This document shows, one piece after another, positions 10,492 to 22,233 of a stretch of 64,000 nt of DNA. The position numbers and the translations under genes were made by a program. This DNA is from Crocinitomicaceae bacterium (lineage in GTDB: Bacteria > Bacteroidota > Bacteroidia > Flavobacteriales_D > Sanyastnellaceae), in NCBI GenBank assembly GCA_002722795.1, contig PBMY01000001.1, forward strand, positions 83,330-147,329, read 5' to 3'. Below the pieces are notes generated by a model. That model was not told where the DNA came from, ran no database searches, and saw nothing but the letters and a program-made list of their open reading frames with translations. Positions within the stretch are counted from its first letter, which is position 1, and the number at the start of each line of letters is the position of its first letter.

Positions 10492-13400
10492 TTAGTCTCG
10501 GAAAATAGTTAAAGGACTATTCTTCTCTTCGTCAATTAAAGAAATATATAGCGTGTAGTAGTATGTTCCTTCTGATAAGTTGGCACCTTGTTGATTTGTT
10601 CCATACCAAGGCTCATCATTATTATATCTATCGTTTTCATAAACATTATTTCCCCATCTGTCATACACCCTAAGTACAGCATACTCGCCATTTAAAGTAT
10701 AGTTTTCAAGACCTGGAATCTGCAATGAATTGTTGGTGTCATCTCCGGTGTAAGGGGTTATCACGTTTGGAAGGAATAAGCCACAAACATCTCCATCTCC
10801 TTGGTTTGTGTGAATATTAAATAGTTGTGTTTCTGTGCCGCAGGGTGTTTCCGTCTGTCCATATAAGTCTATTAGATACCCTCCCCCATATTCAGGAATA
10901 ACAGGGTCTCCACAAGGGTATGGAAAATATTCATTGCTCACATTAATATTCCCCTCAGATCCAGTTCCAAGAAAAAAGTTTTCATTATCACATTCAATCC
11001 ACCAAGTGAAGTCGCTGTACGGGGGGCCTGGTTGGATTTCATTAAGGTCAAAATCGTAGTGTACGTTGTCACACATTACCACAAGCTGACCAGGAAGAAG
11101 CACTCCATTTCCATCTACATAAGGATATGAGATCTCATCAACTGTTGGGTTAATCGTTGGTGGAGCCCCAATGTACAAGTAAACACAATGCTCTGTGATT
11201 CCACAGCCATATGGGTCTTCTACCTCTATACAAATTTGGCCACCGTTATAAAGCCAAATTGGATTGCCATCTGAATCGAACATTGGATTACCATCCGCAT
11301 CATTCGCTTGAAGGTCTTCTGCAATAGTCCATTCAAAACCTACTGACCCATCAGGCCAAGTAGCTACGTACTCATCATTCGGTAAAGTAATCGTTATTGT
11401 TGTTGTACCATCTTCGTCGATTCCATCACCATCACAATCTGCAATTACACCTCCAGCTTCTTGATCGAATATCCCTTCAATTTGGCTTACTATATCGACA
11501 AAACCACAATTGATTTCGCCTTCAGGATAACATGCATTCGTTACAATAACACAGTATGAACCTGTTTCAGAAACAGTAAGTTCATCTTCTGTCTCACCTA
11601 GAATAGTCTCTCCGTTGTATGTCCACTCGTAAGTACTTTGTTCGTCATTCTGATCCCCTGGAATTGGATCAATGTCGATCTCATCTCCTTCTTCACAAAG
11701 GAACATGCTATCAATTAATGGAGGGAAAAATGCTTCAACGTTTACTGTGTCAGCATCAGAACCACATCCATTTTCAATTTCTACTACAAGAATTGTAGAC
11801 GTATACTGTGTGTACTCATAATCGTTTTCAAGAACATCGTCAGTTCCTGGATAAGGCCAGTTAATTTCTGAAGTACCACCAGCATCAGTAGTGTCTGCTA
11901 TTAATTCTAGTTCTTCGCCATCGCAAAGTAGTACGTCAGATTCGCTAAGATCGATTGTTGGTGTTAGGGTTACCTCAACATCATAACAATATGGGATATT
12001 ACAGTTTTCCTCATAAAAACACAGTTCGTACATCCCGTATTCAGTTGGAGCCCATAGCGTATTGAATTGGTCCGTGTATTCAAACCAAGATGTTCCAGGC
12101 CCTGAAGTCTCTTCCCAATATCCATTTGCCTCTTCTACCGTACACATAGCAGCTTCAGAATAAATTATCCCAGAACTTAGGTCTGTAATGGTTGTATTGT
12201 TTTGACTGTTTGAACAGTTGTATACCTGTATTTGATTGAAGGCGTCGTTATTGGGGTCTGCTGAGATGTACTCAACCTCAATTGTATCTCCAAAAGCAAT
12301 TGGCACTGAGAATGTTCCAAATGTGCTGTTGAGCAGGGTCAGGGTAGAAACAACTTCTCCATTTACAATTATGTTGACGAAACTGCCTTCCCATCCTTCG
12401 TTATTTGACGTGATCAAGTAGATGTTAAAGTCTCCTTCGTTAGTGCTTGCATATCCTCCCATGAATTCTAAAGTGTCTAATCCATCACACATAGGAGGAA
12501 TAGTAATGTCTGGAATATCTGCATCAACATTAAAGATTTGGAATACCCGTTGCCCAAAACATCCCGACTCATCCTCTACAAGCAGTCTGTACATTCCTGC
12601 AGCAAGCCATGCTCCACTTTCGTTATCAGTTACATCGTAAACTTCTCCTCCAAGTCCATTCCAATCCTCTTCCCAAGTATATCCAACAAATGTTTCATCA
12701 ACATCAGGAATTACTTGAACAAATGCTGAATCGTCAGAGCAAATGTTCGGTGGATTTGGAGTGTATTCTACGTCTGGTAGATAGTATGGACTTTGGTCAA
12801 TGAAAAATGATGTTTGAACAGAACACCCTTCATCTAAAACTCCGGTAACAACAAAGTTTCCTCCAAATGGAATATTAGCTATGTTTCCATCAGTAAACTG
12901 ACTGTTTAAATTCCATATAAATTCGTCGAAATCCCCTAGCGCAGTAATTTGAGTTTCAGATCCAGCACAAATAGACATAATCCCCTCAACTGTTAATTCA
13001 GGTGGAAGAATATCAAGTACGTTTATGTACATGGTTACTGAAGTCGTCGAAGCAGGAAGTCCATCGTCAACTGCAGTTATTTCGATAGTATTTATTCCTG
13101 GAGCGTTGGCCTCAAATATTCCTGTGATGCCCGCATTAGTTCCGTCGATTTGAGTAAAGCCGTTAATCGTGTTACCCGGTATTAAATTTTGAACTACATC
13201 AAGAGTAACTGATTGTCCTGGCTCAGGGCCTAGGAAGTTTACATCCACAGATGTGGTTTGGCCTAAACAGATTGTTATGGTATCACAACCTAAGTTTTCA
13301 GTAGCAACAGGTGGAAGGTTATTACTTGCAAGTGCAGTGTTAATATTAAAATATTTGAAATCAAGCCAGTCAATACCATCGTCGCCTGTTGGACCAATAC

Positions 13401-14337
13401 CATAAGGACCATTGTAAGTGTCGTCAAGAAGGTTGAATCGGCCAAACTGGACGTGTGGTCCGTCTGATCCTGTTGTAGATTGGTCAGCCCCTGTCACGCC
13501 TGGATCAGGTCCGCAACATCCACCGCCGCCGCCGATGTCTCCATGTGCCCAGTCCATGTCCAAGTAACAAACCTGTGCGTTGTTTCCGTCACCAATAATT
13601 CCATCGTTTGGAGTAATTATAATTTGGTAGTTATTAGTCAGATCATTATGATTGTTATAATACCCAACATCAACGTAATTTACATAAACTGCATCCTGAG
13701 TAACCTTGTACATGATCTCGCCAATAGACCTGTTGTCAGTGTCCTGCCAATATCCTGCAATTTGGTTGTACTCTGCTTCTGGGAAACTTGTTGGCGTCCA
13801 GTCAATTACATCTCCACCAAAAGAAATCATACCCTTTGAATTCACGTAGAATTCATCGTATGTGCTTCCGTAAAGCTCAAAAGTCCACCCCGGAAATTGT
13901 ATCGGCGGTGATGCGCAATCAACATCCCATCCAGCTCCTCCTTGAGTTGCCCACTCTACTTCGTTTGGGCCTGGGCCTCCTAAACCTCCAGGAGGAATAA
14001 GAGTCATGTAAGTTTCGTCTGGCTCTACCCAACATCCGCAATCTGTATTTTGGGATTTAAGCAGTCTTTCAGCTTTTCTTTTTTCACGCTCGTCAGCAAA
14101 TGAGTCTTTAAATTCTTTTAAAGCCTCTATGTACGCAGTTTCGTCGAAGTCTTCCCAAGCTCTTACAACTTCCCATTCATCACGAGTCATTTGTATTACA
14201 GCATGCTTTAACCCTCCGTAAGAATCAAGAATTTCTTTGGCTGTTAATACTGGTTGTTCACTTTGAGCAACTACCAACGCGCTAGTTGATAGGATAATTG
14301 ATACTAAAATGAAGCTGTTCTGAAGGAATCGAATCAT
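10492..14337 (-). CDS. Large secreted protein with gliding-motility-associated (T9SS type B) C-terminal domain
   Basis: Signal peptide, PKD-like repeats, C-term LFLPNVITPYTGDDTNNSLQIPGLENY...VYDRWGNNVYENDRY. Confidence 0.85.
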   Translation of the reverse strand: MIRFLQNSFILVSIILSTSALVVAQSEQPVLTAKEILDSYGGLKHAVIQMTRDEWEVVRAWEDFDETAYIEALKEFKDSFADEREKRKAERLLKSQNTDCGCWVEPDETYMTLIPPGGLGGPGPNEVEWATQGGAGWDVDCASPPIQFPGWTFELYGSTYDEFYVNSKGMISFGGDVIDWTPTSFPEAEYNQIAGYWQDTDNRSIGEIMYKVTQDAVYVNYVDVGYYNNHNDLTNNYQIIITPNDGIIGDGNNAQVCYLDMDWAHGDIGGGGGCCGPDPGVTGADQSTTGSDGPHVQFGRFNLLDDTYNGPYGIGPTGDDGIDWLDFKYFNINTALASNNLPPVATENLGCDTITICLGQTTSVDVNFLGPEPGQSVTLDVVQNLIPGNTINGFTQIDGTNAGITGIFEANAPGINTIEITAVDDGLPASTTSVTMYINVLDILPPELTVEGIMSICAGSETQITALGDFDEFIWNLNSQFTDGNIANIPFGGNFVVTGVLDEGCSVQTSFFIDQSPYYLPDVEYTPNPPNICSDDSAFVQVIPDVDETFVGYTWEEDWNGLGGEVYDVTDNESGAWLAAGMYRLLVEDESGCFGQRVFQIFNVDADIPDITIPPMCDGLDTLEFMGGYASTNEGDFNIYLITSNNEGWEGSFVNIIVNGEVVSTLTLLNSTFGTFSVPIAFGDTIEVEYISADPNNDAFNQIQVYNCSNSQNNTTITDLSSGIIYSEAAMCTVEEANGYWEETSGPGTSWFEYTDQFNTLWAPTEYGMYELCFYEENCNIPYCYDVEVTLTPTIDLSESDVLLCDGEELELIADTTDAGGTSEINWPYPGTDDVLENDYEYTQYTSTILVVEIENGCGSDADTVNVEAFFPPLIDSMFLCEEGDEIDIDPIPGDQNDEQSTYEWTYNGETILGETEDELTVSETGSYCVIVTNACYPEGEINCGFVDIVSQIEGIFDQEAGGVIADCDGDGIDEDGTTTITITLPNDEYVATWPDGSVGFEWTIAEDLQANDADGNPMFDSDGNPIWLYNGGQICIEVEDPYGCGITEHCVYLYIGAPPTINPTVDEISYPYVDGNGVLLPGQLVVMCDNVHYDFDLNEIQPGPPYSDFTWWIECDNENFFLGTGSEGNINVSNEYFPYPCGDPVIPEYGGGYLIDLYGQTETPCGTETQLFNIHTNQGDGDVCGLFLPNVITPYTGDDTNNSLQIPGLENYTLNGEYAVLRVYDRWGNNVYENDRYNNDEPWYGTNQQGANLSEGTYYYTLYISLIDEEKNSPLTIFRD

Positions 14338-14455
14338 TATAAACCGGGAATTTAGCGTTGGTAAATATACAACTTACATAAGCGTGGAACACAAGGTTTG
14401 TCGCTTTGGGCTTGAACAAGCGTATTTTTGCAACTTATAATTAGGAAATTAGCCT

Positions 14456-16246
14456 ATGGAACTCATTAGAAACTTCTGCATAATCGCCCACATTGATCAT
14501 GGGAAAAGCACATTAGCTGATAGGCTGTTGCAGGAGACTAATACCATATCTGATAGAGAACTTCAAGAACAAACTCTTGATGATATGGATCTCGAAAGAG
14601 AAAGGGGGATTACCATTAAGTCTCACGCTATTCAGATGCGACATAAACACACTAATGGTAAAGAATACACCCTGAATCTAATCGACACTCCGGGGCACGT
14701 TGATTTTTCTTATGAAGTTAGTCGTTCAATTGCTGCTTGTGAAGGGGCTCTTTTGATAGTTGACGCCACTCAAGGAATTGAAGCCCAAACCATTTCAAAC
14801 TTATATCTAGCATTAGAACACGACCTTGAGATTATTCCTGTATTAAATAAGATGGATTTGGACTCTGCAGACCCGGAAGTAGTTGGAGACCAAATAATCG
14901 ATTTAATCGGTTGTGACGAATCTGAGATCATTCCAGCAAGTGGTAAATCTGGTCTTGGGGTTGAGAATATTCTAGCAGCTGTAATTGAACGAGTCCCTGC
15001 TCCAAAGGGTAACCCTGAGGCTCCGTTCCAGGCAATGGTCTTTGACTCTGTATTTAATAGTTTCAGAGGTATTATCGCATATTTCAGAGTGTTGAATGGC
15101 AAAATCAACAGGCGAGAAAGAGTAAAGTTCCTATCAACTGACAAAGAATATATCGCTGATGAAATTGGAACTCTTGGATTAGATCTAATGCCACAAAACT
15201 CGCTTTCAGCTGGTGATGTTGGCTATATCATTTCAGGGATTAAAGACGCTAAAGAAGTAAAGGTTGGCGATACTCTAACTGTAAGCAGTAGGCCTTGTCC
15301 CGAAGCGGTAAAAGGATTTGAGGATGTGAAACCCATGGTGTTTGCAGGTATTTATCCTGTAGATACAGAGGATTATGAAGAATTGAGGTTTTCAATGGAG
15401 AAGCTTCAACTAAATGATGCTTCACTTGTATTTGAACCTGAAAGCTCTGCCGCATTAGGATTTGGTTTTAGATGTGGATTCCTTGGAATGCTACACATGG
15501 AGATTGTTCAGGAGAGATTGGAGAGAGAGTTTAACATGACTGTTATTACAACTGTTCCTAACGTTAGTTACATAGCTCATGTAAAAGAGGGGAGGTCATT
15601 CACTATTAACAACCCTTCAGACCTTCCGCAAAGCAATCATCTTAACTACGTAGAGGAGCCATTTATCAAAGCTCAAATAATTACAAAATCTGATTTTATC
15701 GGACCAGTAATGAGCCTTTGTATTGAAAAAAGGGGCGAACTCGTAAGCCAAATTTATCTAAGCGCCGAAAGAGTAGAATTGACATTTAAAATGCCTCTTG
15801 GTGAAATCGTTTTTGACTTCTATGATAAGCTCAAGAGTATTTCTAGAGGCTACGCTTCATTTGACTATTTCCCTGATGGATATAAAGAGTCAAGCCTTGT
15901 AAAACTTGATATCCTCCTTAATGGAGATCAAGTTGATGCATTGTCGGCATTGATACACCGTGATCATGCATATGATTTTGGAAAAAAAGTTTGTCTTAAG
16001 CTAAAAGAGCTGATTCCAAGGCAACAATATATGGTTGCTATTCAGGCGGCAATTGGGGCTAAAATTATTGCTAGAGAAACAATTAGCGCTGTTAGAAAAG
16101 ACGTTACTGCTAAATGTTACGGTGGTGATATTACTCGCAAAAGAAAGCTCCTCGAAAAGCAAAAGAAGGGTAAGAAGCGTATGCGCCAAGTAGGCTCAGT
16201 TGAGGTGCCACAATCTGCATTCCTCGCTGTTCTAAAACTAGACTAA
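14456..16246 (+). CDS. lepA: Elongation factor 4 (LepA)
   Basis: [26 protein letters not shown]-term [23 protein letters not shown]. Confidence 0.97.
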   Translation: MELIRNFCIIAHIDHGKSTLADRLLQETNTISDRELQEQTLDDMDLERERGITIKSHAIQMRHKHTNGKEYTLNLIDTPGHVDFSYEVSRSIAACEGALLIVDATQGIEAQTISNLYLALEHDLEIIPVLNKMDLDSADPEVVGDQIIDLIGCDESEIIPASGKSGLGVENILAAVIERVPAPKGNPEAPFQAMVFDSVFNSFRGIIAYFRVLNGKINRRERVKFLSTDKEYIADEIGTLGLDLMPQNSLSAGDVGYIISGIKDAKEVKVGDTLTVSSRPCPEAVKGFEDVKPMVFAGIYPVDTEDYEELRFSMEKLQLNDASLVFEPESSAALGFGFRCGFLGMLHMEIVQERLEREFNMTVITTVPNVSYIAHVKEGRSFTINNPSDLPQSNHLNYVEEPFIKAQIITKSDFIGPVMSLCIEKRGELVSQIYLSAERVELTFKMPLGEIVFDFYDKLKSISRGYASFDYFPDGYKESSLVKLDILLNGDQVDALSALIHRDHAYDFGKKVCLKLKELIPRQQYMVAIQAAIGAKIIARETISAVRKDVTAKCYGGDITRKRKLLEKQKKGKKRMRQVGSVEVPQSAFLAVLKLD

Positions 16247-17319
16247 GCCTTTTTTAGAGCGTCTTTTCCTATCTCGTTTTTATTTGCTAATTGACCGCAC
16301 GCGGCATCAATGTCATTACCCCTAGACCTTCTAATATTTACAATTAAATTTTTATCTTCTAAGTATTTAGCAAATTTGTCAACCTTCTTGAAATCTGCTT
16401 GCTCAAACTCTCCGTCATCAATTGGATTATACTCAATGATGTTGATTTTACATGGGGTGTTTTTACAAAATTCAGCTAGCTCTTGAGCGTCCTCCATTGA
16501 ATCGTTAAAGTCCTTGAAGATTATATACTCATAGGTGATTCGCGTGCCCGTTTTATCGTAGAAATATTTAATAGCTTCAGCAAGAACCGCTATATTATTT
16601 GTGTCGTTGATTGCCATAATATCACTACGCTTCTCGTCGTTTGCTGCATGAAGACTAAGTGCGAGGTTAAACCTAACCTCATCATCGCCAAGCTTCTTTA
16701 TTGCCTTGGCAATTCCAGCAGTACTGACTGTAATTCTCTTTGGCGACATGCCTAATCCTGGTGTGCCACAAATTCTTTTTATACTTTCAAGCATATTGCT
16801 ATAATTGAGAAGGGGTTCGCCCATTCCCATGAATACAATATTGGTCAGATTAGTGTCGTATTCATCTCTAGCAATAGTAGCAATATTCTCAACTTGATCA
16901 TATATCTCAGCAGCACTCAGATTTTTCATGCGCTTAAGCCTGCCAGTTGCACAAAACTTGCATGCGAGACTGCACCCAACTTGAGACGAAATACAAGCGG
17001 TCATCCTACTCTTAGTTGGAATTAACACGCCCTCTACTACGCTAAGGTCTGTTGGCTCCTTTTTCTCAACCTCAAACGCACACTTTATGGTTCCATCATT
17101 ACTCTTTTGACTTTCCGTTAAGGTAATTCTCTTTAAATAGAAATTTTCCTTAAGGGCTTGTCTGAAAGCTTTTGACAGACTTGTCATGTCGTCAAAAGAT
17201 GATGCAGATTTAGTCCAAACCCACTCTTCTAGCTGTTTTGCCCTAAAAGGCTTTTCGCCCAAGTCAGAAACAGCTTGCAATAACTCCTTGTGAGAAAGTC
17301 CGCGGATATCCTTTAACAT
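16243..17319 (-). CDS. rlmN: 23S rRNA (adenine(2503)-C(2))-methyltransferase RlmN
   Basis: Radical [19 protein letters not shown] motifs. Confidence 0.96.
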   Translation of the reverse strand: MLKDIRGLSHKELLQAVSDLGEKPFRAKQLEEWVWTKSASSFDDMTSLSKAFRQALKENFYLKRITLTESQKSNDGTIKCAFEVEKKEPTDLSVVEGVLIPTKSRMTACISSQVGCSLACKFCATGRLKRMKNLSAAEIYDQVENIATIARDEYDTNLTNIVFMGMGEPLLNYSNMLESIKRICGTPGLGMSPKRITVSTAGIAKAIKKLGDDEVRFNLALSLHAANDEKRSDIMAINDTNNIAVLAEAIKYFYDKTGTRITYEYIIFKDFNDSMEDAQELAEFCKNTPCKINIIEYNPIDDGEFEQADFKKVDKFAKYLEDKNLIVNIRRSRGNDIDAACGQLANKNEIGKDALKKA

Positions 17320-17410
17320 GTTACAAAAGTAACCCTAGCTAGCTATCAATTATTGAGCAAATTATCTATCCGTATCCAAGTGTTCTTTTTAGGCAAATCA
17401 TACAGGTAAG

Positions 17411-18151
17411 TTAGCAGATGTCAGGCGAATTCAATCCTACAGTATACTTCCAGCCAAATAGTTCCTGAAGATGATCCTTCAAAATAGGCTTCACTTCATC
17501 AAGGGTAACCTTTCTCCCAACCTCTTTAGAAATCGAAGTCACACCTCTGTCAATTATGCCACAAGGAACAATCAAATCGAAGAAATTAAGGTCTGAATCT
17601 ACGTTGAAGGCTAATCCATGCATTGTTACCCAACGACTGCTTTTTACGCCAAAAGCACAAATCTTTCTTGCGGACATTCCACTTTCAATATCAACCCAAA
17701 CTCCAGTTAGTCCTTCTATTCTCCCTGCAAAAATCCCAAAATCTGCACATGTTCTAATAATCGCCTCTTCAAGTGTCCTCAAGTATTTATGGATGTCCGT
17801 GAAAAACTGATCTAAGTCTAGGATTGGATATGCAACTAGTTGACCTGGGCCATGGTAAGTGATGTCCCCTCCCCTGTTTATTGGGAAATAGTCTACGCCT
17901 AATTCTGCTAACCTTGATGGGTTAACTAAAACGTTGTTTGCGTCTCCGCTTTTGCCAAGAGTTAGTACGTGTGGGTGTTCTACAAATAGAAGGCGGCTAG
18001 TAGGTAAGGGTAAACTTGCTAGATCTTCTTCATCTGCAACATCACGCCTCTCAATTTTACGTTTGATTATCGTTTTGAATATCACTTCCTGATACTCCCA
18101 ACATGGCTTGTATCTCTTTGTGCCCAAATCCTCAAACTGCAGCTCCTTCAT
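17411..18151 (-). CDS. lipB: Lipoyl(octanoyl) transferase LipB
   Basis: RGGDITYHGPGQLVAYPILDL motif. Confidence 0.95.
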   Translation of the reverse strand: MKELQFEDLGTKRYKPCWEYQEVIFKTIIKRKIERRDVADEEDLASLPLPTSRLLFVEHPHVLTLGKSGDANNVLVNPSRLAELGVDYFPINRGGDITYHGPGQLVAYPILDLDQFFTDIHKYLRTLEEAIIRTCADFGIFAGRIEGLTGVWVDIESGMSARKICAFGVKSSRWVTMHGLAFNVDSDLNFFDLIVPCGIIDRGVTSISKEVGRKVTLDEVKPILKDHLQELFGWKYTVGLNSPDIC

Positions 18152-18154
18152 GAA

Positions 18155-19153
18155 TTAAAGTTCAGACAGTTTGGACTTTAGTCTTATTATATTTTCAATT
18201 TCTACTGGGTCGACTTCTTGTTTTTCAGCAAGAAGAAGTGAGATATAGTCACCTAAGAATACTAAATCCATAAACTCATGTATTCGAGATTCTCCATTTG
18301 CATCAATAAATATCACATCAGCCCCCATTTCTTGAATTATTTCAGCACTTAGATCCATTCGAACTTTAGTTCTCGCTGAATCCTCAGAAGTACGAATAAT
18401 AAGTACCACATCATGTTCAGATCCTGCAGCCCAACCTACAAGTTCATTGTGATTTAACTCTGGAAAAACATGAGAGTTCACCAACAGTTTACTGTTTTCA
18501 TTTAATTGTTGGCGCCACCTTATCGCAACACACTCGGTGTCAGTATCAGAGTAAATATGAATATTCTTATCATAAATCAATTCTGATATTGTCTCAGCTC
18601 GTTCTTTAACTTTGCTAGCATTTAAAGACAAAGATTCTGCTGATGCTTCAAATTCTAAATAAAGCTGATTTGGAAATATCCCAAACCTCTCAAGAGTCCA
18701 TGCTAGACTTAAAAAACTATGTCCAAATTGTGACCTTGGCGGAAACCCAGCTGGAATTTTTACAATAGGCAATTCATTAGCTAATGCAAATTCTTCTAGT
18801 TTTCCTCCTGAAGTAACACATGCAACATTTGCGTTTCTATTAAATGCATCACTCGCTGCTTTTAGTGTTTCCTCAGTATTTCCAGAATTAGAACAAGCTA
18901 TTACTAATGTTTCATTATTAACCCATCCTGGTATATTATAATCAGCTGTCGTTAAAATTGGAATTGTAGATGATTTTCTGAGAATAGATGCAACAAAAGC
19001 TCCTCCAATTCCTGATCCTCCCATCCCCAAAATTAAAACGCCTGATGGTTGAAATCCATTAGCTTTTTCATCATGCAGTTTTGATTCCTGTTTCTTCAGT
19101 GCGAATAAAGCGTCTTCAATCTGAATTGGAAAGTCTTCTATTAATTTTCTCAT
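18155..19153 (-). CDS. Bifunctional phosphoglucose/phosphomannose isomerase-like SIS-domain protein
   Basis: GMGGSGIGGAFVASIL, SNSGNTEETL, NHNELVGW motifs. Confidence 0.85.
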   Translation of the reverse strand: MRKLIEDFPIQIEDALFALKKQESKLHDEKANGFQPSGVLILGMGGSGIGGAFVASILRKSSTIPILTTADYNIPGWVNNETLVIACSNSGNTEETLKAASDAFNRNANVACVTSGGKLEEFALANELPIVKIPAGFPPRSQFGHSFLSLAWTLERFGIFPNQLYLEFEASAESLSLNASKVKERAETISELIYDKNIHIYSDTDTECVAIRWRQQLNENSKLLVNSHVFPELNHNELVGWAAGSEHDVVLIIRTSEDSARTKVRMDLSAEIIQEMGADVIFIDANGESRIHEFMDLVFLGDYISLLLAEKQEVDPVEIENIIRLKSKLSEL

Positions 19154-19268
19154 AATTGTTACGAAGTTAACCATTGATTTGACATGAGACCGTTATGATT
19201 AAAATTTTTGAACTTCATATGTACATTTATGGGCCATTAGCTAGTCTTGTCAATGTACCTTTGCGGTT

Positions 19269-20765
19269 ATGATAAGGAGCGAACAGGAAACTATCAGGCT
19301 TAGTTCTTTACAACAAATCCGTGATTTAGGGATAGATCCATACCCTGCAGATGAGTTTATTATATCTCATAGAAGCAAGGATTTAGCAGAGAACTTTAAG
19401 ATAGACAAAGAAGTTACCATGGCGGGAAGGCTTATGAGTCGACGCATTATGGGTAAGGCTTCTTTTGCCGAATTAAAGGATTCTGAGGGAACATTTCAGC
19501 TTTATATAAACAGAGATGAAATTTGTCCCGATGAGGACAAGACTCTGTACAATACGGTTTTTAAAAAACTGTTAGACAGAGGAGATTTTATTGGTATTAA
19601 AGGCAAAACCTTTCTTACTAAGGTTGGTGAACCTTCTGTAAAAGTTAGTGACATCACTATTCTAGCCAAAACCATTAGACCACTTCCAGCTGTTAAAACT
19701 GATGAGGAAGGTAAAGTACATGATGCATTTGTAGATCCTGAGCTTCGTTACAGAATGCGTTACGTTGATCTTGCGGTAAACGATCACGTAAAGGACACTT
19801 TCGTTGCAAGAAGTAAAATCATTAAAGCAATCCGAGATAATTTTAATTCTCAAGGCTGGCTAGAGGTTGACACACCTGTACTCCAAAACATTCCTGGTGG
19901 AGCAGCAGCACGTCCGTTTACCACTCACCACAACGCGCTTGATATTCCTCTATATTTAAGAATTGCAAACGAATTGTATTTAAAGAAACTTGTCGTTGGT
20001 GGATTTGAGGGGGTTTATGAGTTTTCACGAAACTTTAGAAATGAAGGTATGGACAGAACTCACAACCCTGAATTTACTGTTCTTGAGCTTTACGTAGCGT
20101 ACAAGGATTACAAATGGATGATGGGTGCTATGGAAAATTTAATCGGCGATGTTTGCAAAGCCGTACACGGAAAAACTAAAGCTACACTTGCTGGCACTGA
20201 GATCGATTTTACACCTCCGTTTGCAAGGGTCACAATGCGTGACGCAATACTAGAGCATACTGGTTTAGATATTGATCAACACGATGAAGATCGGTTAAGG
20301 GTTGAGTGTGAAAAACTAGGTATTAATAATGACTCTAGTATGGGTAGAGGAAAGCTAATAGATGAACTTTTTGGCGAGAAATGTGAAGGCAATTACATAC
20401 AACCCACTTTCATAACTGATTACCCGATTGATATGTCGCCCCTGACTAAAGCCCATAGAGATAAGCCAGGTTACACAGAAAGGTTTGAGTTACTGATAAA
20501 TGGTACTGAGGTTGCTAATGCCTATTCTGAGCTTAATGACCCTATAGATCAAAAAGAACGTTTCGAATCTCAACTTGCTCTTGCTGAAAGAGGTGATGAT
20601 GAAGCCATGTTTATTGATCAGGACTTTTTAAGAGCATTAGAGTTTGGCATGCCTCCTACTGCTGGAGTTGGAATTGGAATTGACCGTCTTGTTATGATGC
20701 TTACAGACCAAACCTCAATTCAAGAGGTGCTGTTCTTCCCACAAATGAGACCTGAATCTAACTAA
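19269..20765 (+). CDS. lysS: Lysine--tRNA ligase
   Basis: Class II LysRS: FRNEGMDRTHNPEFT, GVGIGIDRLVMMLTDQTSIQEVLFFPQMRPE. Confidence 0.97.
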   Translation: MIRSEQETIRLSSLQQIRDLGIDPYPADEFIISHRSKDLAENFKIDKEVTMAGRLMSRRIMGKASFAELKDSEGTFQLYINRDEICPDEDKTLYNTVFKKLLDRGDFIGIKGKTFLTKVGEPSVKVSDITILAKTIRPLPAVKTDEEGKVHDAFVDPELRYRMRYVDLAVNDHVKDTFVARSKIIKAIRDNFNSQGWLEVDTPVLQNIPGGAAARPFTTHHNALDIPLYLRIANELYLKKLVVGGFEGVYEFSRNFRNEGMDRTHNPEFTVLELYVAYKDYKWMMGAMENLIGDVCKAVHGKTKATLAGTEIDFTPPFARVTMRDAILEHTGLDIDQHDEDRLRVECEKLGINNDSSMGRGKLIDELFGEKCEGNYIQPTFITDYPIDMSPLTKAHRDKPGYTERFELLINGTEVANAYSELNDPIDQKERFESQLALAERGDDEAMFIDQDFLRALEFGMPPTAGVGIGIDRLVMMLTDQTSIQEVLFFPQMRPESN

Positions 20766-20767
20766 AC

Positions 20768-21076
20768 ATGGCTATCCCAAATCAAAACCAAGTCATCGAA
20801 GTCCTAAAGACTATTTTCGACCCTGAAATTCCTGTCGACATCTACGAGTTGGGGCTTATTTACGAAGTGGAAATTAGCGCTGAAGGAATGGTCAATATCG
20901 ATATGACTCTGACTTCACCAAATTGTCCAGTAGCTGAAAGCTTGCCAAAAGAAGTAGAAGATAAGGTTGCTGAAATGGATGGAGTAACAGGCGCTAAAGT
21001 CCAAATAGTTTTCGAGCCAGCTTGGACTCAAGACATGATGAGTGAAGCGGCAAAGCTTGAGTGTGGATTCCTATGA
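20768..21076 (+). CDS. SufT/MIP18-type (DUF59) iron-sulfur assembly protein
   Basis: IFDPEIPVDIYELGLIYEV...MTLTSPNCPVAESLP motif. Confidence 0.9.
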   Translation: MAIPNQNQVIEVLKTIFDPEIPVDIYELGLIYEVEISAEGMVNIDMTLTSPNCPVAESLPKEVEDKVAEMDGVTGAKVQIVFEPAWTQDMMSEAAKLECGFL

Positions 21077-22230
21077 GCAAAGAGACTCGTGGCATAGCAA
21101 TTCTAGGATCTACCGGGTCAATTGGAACGCAAGCTCTTGAAGTAATTCGCGAGCAAAGTGATGTTCTACACGTTGAAGTTTTAACTGCTGGTCGCAATGC
21201 TGATCTATTAATGAAGCAGGCATTAGAGTTCAGACCCAATGCCGTAGTAATCGCAGAGGAGTCTCTTCACGAAAAAGTATTCGAGGCTCTTTTTGATGAG
21301 GGGATAAAGGTTTATTCTGGTGCTAATGCTTTAGAACAGGTTGTTGAAATGGAGGGCATTCAAATGGTCCTAACCGCTCTTGTTGGTGCAGCAGGATTAA
21401 AGCCCACTTTAAATGCAATAAGAGCTGGTAAACACATCGCTCTAGCTAACAAAGAAACTATGGTGGTGGCTGGTGAATTAGTCACTGAAGAAGCAGAAAA
21501 ATATGGGGTTATTATACACCCCGTGGATTCTGAACATAGTGCTATTTACCAATGCTTAGCGGGCGAGTTTCATAATCCAATTGAAAAGATTGTGCTTACT
21601 GCTTCTGGAGGCCCTTTTAGAGGTTGCAGTACTGAACAATTGGCAAAAGTCACCAAGGCTCAAGCATTGAAGCATCCAAATTGGGATATGGGATCTAAAA
21701 TCACAATCGACAGCGCTTCAATGATGAATAAAGGCTTAGAAGTTATTGAGGCAAAGTGGCTCTTTGATTTAAGACCAAATCAGATAGAAATCATCGTCCA
21801 CCCTCAATCAATCATACATAGTGTCGTACAGTTTACTGACGGAAGTATGAAAGCTCAGATGGGGTTGCCTGATATGAAGCTTCCTATTCAGTATGCTCTC
21901 ACATATCCACATAGATTAAAGAATGATTTTACAAGATTTGACTTTCTAGATTACCCTAATCTGACCTTTGAAAAACCGGATTATAGTGCATTTAGAAACC
22001 TTCAATTGGCTTATGATAGCCTTGAGAAGGGGGGGAATTGTCCAGCAATCTTAAACGCTTCAAACGAAGTAGCCGTTGCAAGATTTTTAAATGATGAGAT
22101 CCGTTTTGAGCAGCTTCCGGATGTCGTGGAACACGCTTTGAAAAATGTCGGGTATGATAAGAGCACCAATCTTGATGCCCTTCTGGCTTCTGACAAAGAA
22201 GCAAGAAGATTTGCTTTAGAGTTTAAGTAA
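21073..22230 (+). CDS. dxr: 1-deoxy-D-xylulose 5-phosphate reductoisomerase
   Basis: GSTGSIGTQALEV, ANKETMVVAG, TIDSASMMNKGLE motifs; 4-nt overlap with upstream gene. Confidence 0.97.
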   Translation: MSKETRGIAILGSTGSIGTQALEVIREQSDVLHVEVLTAGRNADLLMKQALEFRPNAVVIAEESLHEKVFEALFDEGIKVYSGANALEQVVEMEGIQMVLTALVGAAGLKPTLNAIRAGKHIALANKETMVVAGELVTEEAEKYGVIIHPVDSEHSAIYQCLAGEFHNPIEKIVLTASGGPFRGCSTEQLAKVTKAQALKHPNWDMGSKITIDSASMMNKGLEVIEAKWLFDLRPNQIEIIVHPQSIIHSVVQFTDGSMKAQMGLPDMKLPIQYALTYPHRLKNDFTRFDFLDYPNLTFEKPDYSAFRNLQLAYDSLEKGGNCPAILNASNEVAVARFLNDEIRFEQLPDVVEHALKNVGYDKSTNLDALLASDKEARRFALEFK

Positions 22231-22233
22231 GTC

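Noticed and set aside
13480-13839. 119-aa plus-strand ORF antisense to the T9SS gene
   Set aside because: Fully inside a well-supported minus-strand CDS; antisense opening, likewise the antisense ORFs at 12236-12803, 45037-45466 and 48383-49985.
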